Shown one piece after another: positions 55,614 to 64,000 of a stretch of 64,000 nucleotides of DNA. The stretch comes from Nannobrachium achirus (lineage: Eukaryota > Chordata > Actinopteri > Myctophiformes > Myctophidae): NCBI GenBank assembly GCA_963921795.1, contig OY997658.1:46914415-46978414 (forward strand). The letters run 5' to 3'. Both the position numbers and the translations under genes were made by a program. The notes below the pieces were generated by a model. The model saw only the letters and a program-made list of their open reading frames with translations, was not told the origin of the DNA and made no database searches. How positions within the stretch are numbered: position 1 is the first letter of the stretch; each line of letters begins with the position of its first letter.

Positions 55614-55888
55614 GTGAGTCTGACTCAAACATAAACCACTGGGGTTCTTATCTGGGACGTCTGTTAAAAACACACGACGCCGTTTTGCGGCGGCCGCCGC
55701 TTCGCTCGGCGTACGGGGTTTGTTGGTTTTAAAGCAGTGAAATGACGCTGATTTTGGATGAGTGATCTCATAGGGGTGGACTGACTGACTAGTGTGTGTG
55801 ACTGTGCACACGGAGGAGTTGCTCTGTCACACAGCGCAGGAGCAGCAGCGGTGCAAAGTTGTGCAAGCTAAAGTATCTCTCTCTCACC

Positions 55889-55889
<1 letters not shown>

Positions 55890-55938
<49 letters not shown>
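55890..55938. repeat. (CT)n-(CA)n microsatellite
   Basis: About 18 CT units then six CA units. Confidence 0.95.
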
Positions 55939-56349
55939 GTGCCATAGTGTTTGAAAAGTCTAACAAAACGGTCTGCAATTATTCAACCCGATTGCCCTTG
56001 CTTTACTTTACTACTACTACTGTACTGTATGCTATACAATTATTGTGCATTACACCCCAGGCCCCAATATCAGGATATTTCCTCGTTAATGATGTATGTA
56101 TGTGATTTATTAATCATTTTAAACTTATGGTGATATGGGAATATGTGCTTTGCTCTTGTATTGTGGTAAAACACTTCCCATTAATAATTATATTATTGTT
56201 GTTGTTGTTGTTGTTGTTACTACTACATAACATTGTAAGTATTATCCTTCACAAAAGTATGTGTTGTCCCCTTAGACTGTACATATTTATTATTACTACA
56301 TTCAGAGACCCATTGCAGATATTTAGTGCCAGAACCTCAACCTAAAACC

Positions 56350-57000
56350 TAGCCGCAAATTGCAACACTAGATTTTTTTTATAATCGGATGAATCTAGGG
56401 TTGCAATACCTCCCATAGGCAGCCGATGCATGAAAACAGTTTTTTGCTAACTGATTGTATTAAACGACTTCAAACTCACCAATATTGTAGCTCTATGGAA
56501 AGCTTGGAATTTACTCTTGCTAGCTGCAAAGTGTTTGTTTCTGAAAAATCCTCCGTAGAATTGTTATGATTTATTTTCTGTCAAGAAATCCGAGCAGACA
56601 TGGTTTATTTTCTAAGTGCTGAACTTCGGAAGCGCTCGGTCTTCCATTACGCAGCGCCCCGTTGCCTCCTGCATTATGTGACATTCAGAACCAGCTGGTA
56701 CACAGGACCGCTGATTGACTTCCCACAAGCGCTTCCAAACTCCAGCAATCACCTGAAGCCAATTTCTTGATAGAAAGTAGCTCCTAACATTTCTACGGTG
56801 GATTTTTCAGAAACAAACACTTTGCAGCTAGCAAGAGTAAATTCCAAGCTTTCCATAGAGCTACAATATTGGTGAGTTTGAAGTCGTTTAATACAATCAG
56901 TTAGCAAAAAACTGTTTTCATGCATCGGCTGCCTATGGGAGGTATTGCAACCCTAGATTCATCCGAGTATAAAAAAATCTAGTGTTGCAATTTGCGGCTA
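56350..57000. mobile_element. Foldback DNA element (651 bp) with 9-10-bp TSD
   Basis: Begins TAGCCGCAAATTGCAACAC and ends GTGTTGCAATTTGCGGCTA. The two arms (about 56350-56590 and 56760-57000) are near-identical inverted copies over ~205 bp and weaker beyond. CCTAAAACC stands directly outside both ends (56341-56349, 57001-57009). Long terminal inverted repeats with a 9-bp target duplication are typical of Mutator-like elements. The ~170-bp middle holds no frame. Confidence 0.92.
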
Positions 57001-57009
57001 CCTAAAACC

Positions 57010-57754
57010 TAAAGCTTAATGGTACTGTATAAGCTTAACTATTTAATTTTACTCCTAACTGTGCCCCGCCCCTATACCTCCTGTGTTTAAACCTTGTTAC
57101 TGACACCTTCATTTCCCCCAATGGTTTGAAAACTCTACAGAGAGTTGTATTTTAGCTTTGTCAGGTATTACAAGTGCAGATTGTTCTTGTCACACGCACG
57201 CACGCACGCACGTACGCACACACACACACACACCCACACACACACAGTATTTGCCAATTTTGGCACCCGTACCTAAGGTTGCCTACCCCTGGTCTATATT
57301 ATTCTACGATCCTCAGATTGCTGATACAGGAATGAGAGGTATGTCTGGTCTCGGGCCCTCAATTAATATTGGCTTTGACCCAATCAGGATATTGCCAAAT
57401 TATGAATTTTAAGGTCTATTTCCAGTAGTGAGTCCCTGGTATACAGTAGTGCCACCACTGATTGGCTTTAGTTGAAACATTGTATACTGTCAGTTTTCAT
57501 GAGGATTTTGAAAGGTATGTTTTCGGCCGGCATTTCAGGAGCTATTGCTGCCACGTTCCAGAAACACTAAAGTCAAACTCAACTGCAGCCATTATATAGA
57601 CCAGATCTTTCCAATTACAGTCAGGCACCAAGTTTTCCTACCTTTTCTTCTAAAAGTATTAACCCACTCCTTTAAATTGTTCTGTTCTGACATAGTATTG
57701 GGGTACTGATACATAAAACCCAGAGTGTTAATGGGCCTGTGTTGAAAAAAGAAA

Positions 57755-57755
<1 letters not shown>
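57010..57755. other. Intergenic segment: microsatellite only
   Basis: (CACG)n-(CA)n at 57191-57247; otherwise nothing recognised. Confidence 0.5.
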
Positions 57756-58030
<275 letters not shown>

Positions 58031-59486
58031 ATACACTGGTAGGCTAAATGAACATGAACTTGTGTTTTGCCCTATACTAATAGTAAGGGAAAGTTAGTCG
58101 ACCAATCTGGGAACTAAATCTAAATCAATAGCTTTCTTCACAAATGTGTTAATAAAGGTGTCTTCTATCACCTCTGAACTATTTCAATCACAACACCCTT
58201 TTGAGTGTTCCTTGTCAGATTGTATCATGTTATCCTGTGTGTCATGATGTGCGCTTACCCGCCTGATCTTGAATAGTTTTCATCAATTCAAACCCTACTC
58301 CAACCATTTTTTTAATTGCCAATATTATATGTCTTGTGGACACACAAAAGTAGGTGTGGCCTATTTTATGGCCAAGGAGTAATTTTTACTGATAACTAAT
58401 GGTTGGAATGGATTCACCAGCCCCAAAATACCCTAATTACACACCTCATACTTTCACCTCATGCTGTTCTTTTTCCAGTGTTGAGTGGCTGTGTTTAGAA
58501 TTAGTACTCTGCCCCTGCGGCTGCGGGCCAACTTTTTAATTGCTAGTCCCTGATGCCAAAAAGTACAAGTACTTAACCATGTATTTGCCCAATTTCCTGT
58601 AAAAACAGCATTTACTTTGACTGAAATGCAGGCTGCAACATGCAGATTTGGCTGTGCAGTATCGATGATTGAGCAGTATGGATTACATAGAGCGGGCAGG
58701 GTGGGCCATATTGAATGCTAACATGCAGGCAAGCTGCAGCTGCTTGTTGACAGTACAAAAACATAGCTTCACATAATCTCTTACACAAAATACAGAATCC
58801 ACAGGGTTGAAACCTACCCATCAGCCTTTTTACCACACAAGCATGGATTGAGTCACCAAAATGTATTCCTTTGAGTACTGCTGCTGTGCTTTAACACAGA
58901 CAAACCCCTAATGTCTTTCCTCTAGCATTGGTTGAGAATTAATAACATTCACAGCTCTAGATTTCCTTGTCTGTGGGAAGTAGGAACACAGTTGACCAAA
59001 TGTTATTCCCCTTCTAAAATAAGTGTATCATTTCTCAGTGGTCCAAATCTGAGTCATTCGGGAGGAGAGGGATTCATAAGCCTTTCCAGGACTCAACAAG
59101 CTTAGGGAAGTGAGAAGATGATTTGAAAGGGAATGTGCTTCTTCAGAGAGCTGTGTGAGATCCATGTTGTGGAATGTTTTGGGGTTTGTCCTGGAATGTT
59201 AGTCAACAGATAGAGAACAATGGAGGATGCACACAACAATGGACCATAAGTTATTATTATTTCTGTAGTTCCTTCTCTACCAAGGTATGACATCTTCATA
59301 TATCATCTTATTCTGAATCTATGTCCTGTGAGAAAAGGCTTATGGGTTGGGCAGATAAAACCAAAATACCAGTGAGGGGAATTTGTTCCTCTGAGGTTCC
59401 AAATAATGAAATTAGTAACATGTGACTCATGCGTGGCTGCTATAGGACCTTATGTGTGCAGCGAGTGTTTGTGTAATGTTGATCTA
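58031..59486. other. Intergenic segment: nothing recognised
   Basis: No element ends, frames or RNA-gene features that I can support. Confidence 0.45.
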
Positions 59487-59707
59487 TAAGGCCACGGCTA
59501 CACGAATCTGAATCTTTTTCAGATCCCAGATTTTCATATATCCACATAGAAAAATATCCAGGTCCACACGAGTCAACAAAAATATTTTGCTCCCATGATC
59601 AGCTCCAACAAGCATGCCAGGCCAGTAGGTGGCGCCGTTGCCGTAAGTGATTTGTAATACTATAGAAGAACAAACATGCGTGCAGACTTGGTCACAGATA
59701 TAAAAAT

Positions 59708-59863
59708 CACTCTTGTGTGAACTGAGCGGTGGAGGCTGCGTGTGTGTGCGTGCGTGCGTGCGTGTATGTGTGAATGTGAGTGTGATTGTGCCTGGCCGGC
59801 TGGCCTGAACAACAGTGCCCCTCCCTTAACATGTGTGGTCAGAAAAGGTACTGCAGGCTACAT

Positions 59864-59898
<35 letters not shown>

Positions 59899-59960
59899 CG
59901 CACGTACGCATACATACACGGCCACGTATAGGAGACGGTGTAACCACCGCTCAAAAAGCT
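59708..59960. mobile_element. GAGCGGTGGT repeat, copy 2, nested
   Basis: atcactcttgtgtgaactga-gcggtgg at left, taaccaccgctcaaaaag at right, with a shorter GT-rich part and a (CAGA)n run (59866-59897). Nested in the 59487-60647 element. Confidence 0.75.
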
Positions 59961-60352
59961 AGATACCTCATCCGCCGCTGCGACTGGTAAAGCAGGACTG
60001 GCGGAAGTGTGTAACTGTGAAACTTTGGAAGGCACTCTGCCCCTAGCCTGGCTTGGCCAGACTATATACTAATGCAGCTAACTAAATGCAATCTATATCC
60101 CCTCCTTGTTTTAACATGGGTGGATTGTCTAGCTGCGCTAGGCTACTCTGCCCCCTGCAGTGGGAAAGAGGGAGTCCCACATCTGATTGGCCTACCGAGC
60201 ATCCCATTCTGTGACGCACAAGGAAGCGTCCTTCAGAATTCCGGAAGCTTGCCAGTCCTCTTTTACCAAAGCCCCAGTGTTACCTTTCTATGTCTATGGG
60301 CTTGGTTGTGCATGTGTGTGTCAGTGTGTGAGTGTATGTGTGTATGTTGTGA

Positions 60353-60355
<3 letters not shown>

Positions 60356-60415
<60 letters not shown>
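60356..60415. repeat. (CT)n microsatellite
   Basis: About 30 CT units. Confidence 0.97.
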
Positions 60416-60420
<5 letters not shown>

Positions 60421-60869
60421 TGCATGGAGCTGCACACTCACGCACTTAACGTCATCGTCTTCAGAGCAACTTCAGTTTTCATGCCTACATGGATCCAGTG
60501 AATCAGATATTCTTAAATATTCACTTGTTTATCCGGTTTCAAAAATATCCAGTTTAGCGGCCGAAATATCCAGCTTCGTGTGGCTGCAAGCCCCAATCGC
60601 ACAAAGAAATCTTCAGAAATATCCAGATTCATGTAGCCGTGGCCTAAGTGTATTCCATGTGATGGGATACACTGTGGTCTAGCATCAGGGAATACAGTCA
60701 GTGTCTTGCTCAGGGTTACCTAGACACATTGCTGGGTTTGGGAATCGAAGCCTATTGTGTATGCAGAACTGATAGTATCATCTCCTGTTTCTGAAGCCTA
60801 TAAGAACCCATAGTATCATCTCCTGTTGACACCATGGTGTGTCAATTTTAAACATTTATTGATTTATTG

Positions 60870-60885
60870 GCGCACACACACACAC

Positions 60886-60947
<62 letters not shown>
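60870..60947. repeat. (AC)n microsatellite
   Basis: About 37 AC units. Confidence 0.97.
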
Positions 60948-60950
<3 letters not shown>

Positions 60951-61059
60951 TCTCCTCCACCGCACCCTCATCCCCTTCCACTTTATGAACGTTTTGCCTC
61001 TCCTTTCCGTAATCTGCTCTGATCTCCTTTCCCCTCATTTACACACACACACACACACA

Positions 61060-61650
61060 CTAGGCTTCTCAGGATACTGGATTTCTAACTTCGATACGAT
61101 ATTTGGAAAACTGACGATACTCAATACCATTTTCGATACCACGCAACCACAGCAGTTTTAGTTCAATATACAGTATATATCCACAAGTTTCCGCGGGAGT
61201 TTACTGGAGACTATCAGGACCAAACTTCCGGGTTTAACAGCAGACATACAAGCTCACATCGTGTCGCAGATGCAACCCGTTGTGAGCTTGTAAATCGGCG
61301 GCGGAACCTCGGTGCAGACGTTTGCGCAATGCACTATGGGGCGTAGGAAACTCGTGGATATATATATTTAAAGAAAAATACAGAACTTCTTGAGGTAGAT
61401 GGTAGTGCACTTTTTAAAGGCCTGCCTTTGATGTTTTCATATTCTAAGTACAAATATGCCTTTAAAATAACTAGGAATAAGCCAAAGTAGGAAGGATATC
61501 TTACACATAAAAGTAACATTGGTGTAAACCAACGAGAGGTAAAAACTGAGTATCGATATTATTGATACTATGGAAAAGTCATATTGAAAATCGATACTAT
61601 ATTCAAAATCGATACTTTTCGATAAATCGATATTTTTGAAAACACTAACA
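61060..61650. repeat. ATCGATA-rich dispersed repeat with nested palindrome
   Basis: tcgatacgatatttgg and gatactcaataccattttcg on the left; gagtatcgatattattgata, atcgatacttttcgataaat on the right. The middle contains the CTACAAGCTCAC palindrome (61237-61300). It looks like an old transposon, ends not defined. Confidence 0.5.
61237..61300. repeat. CTACAAGCTCAC palindrome, copy 11
   Basis: acagcagacatacaagctca at left; cgttgtgagcttgtaaatcg at right; arms ~22 bp. Confidence 0.75.

Positions 61651-61652
<2 letters not shown>

Positions 61653-61711
<59 letters not shown>
61653..61711. repeat. (AC)n microsatellite
   Basis: About 29 AC units. Confidence 0.97.
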
Positions 61712-61714
<3 letters not shown>

Positions 61715-61935
61715 GATGCGAGCATTGTGCGGGTCATGTAAATATATATACATAATATAATAATGATAAATATAATGTCTTTAATGAGTTAATCAACATC
61801 CTTAACCCAACCAAATAAGCCCGGATTGGTCAGGTTGGCAGGAAAACTGGTCCATACTGTTCACCTTCATTGAAGAACATCTTGGATGCTGGAGTTAGAA
61901 GACTCTAGAAAAGAATATCAATGCATTGTAAAATG

Positions 61936-62236
61936 TGTTAATCTCAAGGACCCCAAAATTAATATGTATTTGGCTGGGGACCCCCATCTAAAAATATTTT
62001 GTGATGGGGACACCCATACAGGATTTTGTTTTTATTATCCTTGATTCTTTTGAAACATCTATATAAAAATGAGCTTGTAGATTGTCTATTTTCAAATAGC
62101 GGATGACGTCTGTAGGGTTAAAGTGGTTAAACTGATTTTGATGCTATGCTATAGTAACACATTTTGCTGAGGACCCCCTGGAACCCCCCCAAGGACCCAC
62201 TGGGGTGTCCCCGGACCCCACTTTGAGAACCACTGC
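61936..62236. mobile_element. hAT-like MITE fragment with palindrome half copy
   Basis: The right end is CCCCACTTTGAGAACCACTG (62217-62236); the left terminus is missing. tgagcttgtagattgtctat (62069-62090) is a half copy of the palindrome family. Confidence 0.55.
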
Positions 62237-62636
62237 TCTAGTTCACTCACTGCAGACTCCTCAAGGATCCAGGAAGCACAGAAAATCCTCACCATTTCCT
62301 CTCTTGTTCCCCTAACAATGCCGTTCTCTGCCTGCTGTTTGGTCTACTCCCAGAAAAAGACTGCATACAACCTTTGAGGCAGGAGATAACGCCTTTTCAA
62401 TTTGGCAATTTGTTTTAATTATTTTATCCCAAGTTATTAATTGCTAACATGCCTAATTCCACTGAAAAGATTAATGAACGTCTGTGTTGCAGTGATGGAT
62501 CTTGCATTTTGAATCTACTGTGTTTAGGATTTGAGCTTTGGTTAGCTGATATTGTCAACAGAGTCAGTGAGTGATGGTAGTGTACCCCTTGGCAGGGGAG
62601 ACCTTGGCTTTGGGTGGGTGGTCCCCAAAACTTCTG

Positions 62637-62880
62637 AGGACAGTGGCTCAGGGGTAGAGTGGCCGGTAGAGTGGCCGAATGGAAACCGCAAGGTTCCCAG
62701 TTTGATCCCGGGCTCCCCCAGAGTTGGTGACGAAGTGTCCTTGAGCAATACTCTGAAGCCTATCTATCTCTATGTAAAGCACTTTAGATAAAAAGTGCTA
62801 TTAATGCACCGTCGTAAAAAACGCTATTAATGCACTGTCGTAAAAAGCGGTATTAATGCACCATCGTACATTAAAGGTGT
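62637..62880 (+). mobile_element. tRNA-derived SINE with tandem 3' tail
   Basis: It has CAGTGGCTCAGGGGTAGAGT (A-box area) and GTTTGATCCCGGGCTC (B-box area), then a body ending taaagcactttagataaaaa and three tandem ~25-bp tail units of the form gctattaatgca-ccgtcgtaaaaa. Confidence 0.8.
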
Positions 62881-63117
62881 GACTGCACTGCTGCAGTCAA
62901 GCAACAACAGTTGATTGATTGTTCCCAGTTTTATCCCACCAGTCTCTGTCTGGGTCAGCGAGGGTGTTTGTGAGCTGATGTAATGTGTGTGGGGAAAGAT
63001 CGATATTGGTCGTAGCAGAGCTCATTAGCTCTAGTACTGCCAGTGCTGATGGCCAGGCATCACACCCATTTTACCCACAGAAAATCTATAATGCATCACA
63101 TCATGTTTACTGTAGAA

Positions 63118-63524
63118 CAGGGGTCATCAACTGTTTCAGGCCAAGGACCCCTTAGATGAGCGAGAGATGAATATAAAATTGTGTTGCAGATTAAAAATGT
63201 TTATGGATTTCTTATACAGCTTAGACTTGTTTGACAGCACTATCATCTGTGTAGGTTGGATTAATGTGTATTTTCATACATTTAACCACTTGACCTGTCT
63301 ATACCTACAGTACTAGTCTACTCTTATTTTCCCTCTACACCAAACCGCTGTGCCAAAACATAGCAGAGAGGCGTTGTGAGCTTGTAGATCTGCTATGTTT
63401 TGGCTAATGTTCCACATTAGGTATGCTAGGGTTCAAGTGATTAATGTAAAAAACATGATCATATTACACAAAGATTTGGCGACCCCCTGTAGTAACTCTG
63501 GGGACCCCCTGTTGAAGACCCCTG
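63118..63524. mobile_element. hAT MITE (407 bp), CAGGGGTCATCAACTG ends, perfect 8-bp TSD
   Basis: Starts CAGGGGTCATCAACTGTTTC and ends CTGTTGAAGACCCCTG; flanked by CTGTAGAA (63110-63117 and 63525-63532). Longer relative of 35765-35952. It carries a CTACAAGCTCAC palindrome at 63353-63403. Confidence 0.92.
63353..63403. repeat. CTACAAGCTCAC palindrome, copy 12
   Basis: gccaaaacatagcaga and tctgctatgttttggc are perfect outer arms; the inner part keeps only the right side gcgttgtgagcttgtaga. Confidence 0.8.
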
Positions 63525-63532
63525 CTGTAGAA

Positions 63533-64000
63533 TCAATATGGCTGCTGATGAGCACAGATTTGACTTTCTGCTCTGGTTTAAAAAGCTTAACAATAAATGA
63601 ATATTAGATTATCAATTCAACTACTAATAATAGACCCTAATGTCCTGCACAATGGGCCAAATGTGTCTCCTCTCCTCTCTATGTGTCCTTGTCCTTGCAG
63701 GCAACAGAGCTGTTGGCAGATATGCTCTACGGTTGTTAACACTAGAACGTCAGAAAGTCAGTCAGTCCTAACATGACCTCGCAAATAGTTCCAAATCTAA
63801 ATCCTGAACCCCTCGCATCAAGTTAGAACACAGATTGAATTTGCATTTGTTCAACATTGAACAGCTCAGCATTATTGTGCTGTTGTGTATGGGCTTGCTA
63901 TGTGGATGTTAATGGCCAGCTCAGATTATGCTTACTCACCAGTATCAATGGCTGTGTCAAATCACAGAACAATGTTTCAGCGGTGGCGTTTCCAGACAGT
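63533..64000. other. End of window: possible acceptor, otherwise nothing
   Basis: A strong pyrimidine tract and CCTTGCAG ends at 63700. The following sequence has only very short frames, for example an 17-codon one from 63773. It might be an exon of the gene started at 55280, but there is no homology I can recognise. Confidence 0.3.

Larger units (their letters stand above)
59487..60647. mobile_element. Non-autonomous DNA transposon (~1.16 kb), TAAGGCCACGGCTACACGAA ends
   Basis: The left TAAGGCCACGGCTACACGAA and inverted right TTAGGCCACGGCTACATGAA agree at 18 of 20, and 'tcagatcccagattt/atatccagattc' motifs occur near both ends. No clean target duplication. It contains a nested copy of the GAGCGGTGGT repeat and a (CT)n run (60356-60415). 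Confidence 0.8.

Noticed and set aside
59487..60655. 8-bp target duplication for the TAAGGCC element
   Set aside because: Flanks TTGATCTA and GTGTATTC do not match, so the superfamily assignment stays open.

Overview
The window is vertebrate nuclear DNA, almost certainly from a ray-finned (teleost) fish. It has long introns, dense (AC)n, (CT)n and (CACG)n microsatellites, tRNA-derived SINEs, L2-like and L1/Tx1-like LINE fragments, and many short hAT-type and TTAA-type MITEs with fish-style termini. No prokaryotic, CRISPR or viral gene structure is visible.

One protein-coding gene is clear: the 3' part of an ether-a-go-go-related (ERG, Kv11) voltage-gated potassium channel on the + strand, best matched to kcnh2 (ERG1). 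Fourteen exons can be placed between positions 1 and 43136 with consistent reading phase. Joined, they give 781 residues: the end of S3, the S3-S4 linker, S4, S5, turret, pore helix with the SVGFGN filter, S6, C-linker, cyclic-nucleotide-binding homology domain, the ERG1-type distal tail with a coiled coil, and a glycine-rich end. S1-S3 and the N-terminal PAS region lie upstream of the window. Compared with the human KCNH2 exon layout as I remember it, four coding exons appear to be split by extra introns.

Layout: 1-10778 holds exons 1-5 (voltage sensor end to C-linker) with introns carrying a SINE, an 886-bp hAT-type element with a perfect 8-bp target duplication and a LINE fragment. 10779-31878 is a single 21.1-kb intron packed with microsatellites, two ~1.15-kb repeats in inverted orientation, LINE debris, SINEs and MITEs. 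31879-43136 holds exons 6-14 (cNBHD and tail) between many small hAT MITEs and microsatellites, several of which touch splice sites. 43137 to about 45550 is probable 3' UTR. From 45870 on there is no recognisable coding gene, but 55280-55613 looks like a CpG-rich CCAAT/GC-box promoter with a non-coding first exon and a strong splice donor. This is probably the start of the next gene, whose coding part is outside the window or not recognisable.

The most notable observations are: (1) a 30-bp minisatellite that has copied the exon-1 splice donor five times in tandem, each copy in frame, so that alternative donor use would insert 10-residue blocks into the S3-S4 linker; (2) an unnamed family of ~50-80-bp near-perfect palindromes (core CTACAAGCTCACAACGC) with about twenty full or half copies; (3) a non-canonical GC splice donor on exon 11, with an (AC)n tract just inside the intron; (4) pairs of hAT MITEs inserted side by side at one duplicated target; (5) a 651-bp foldback element with a 9-bp target duplication.
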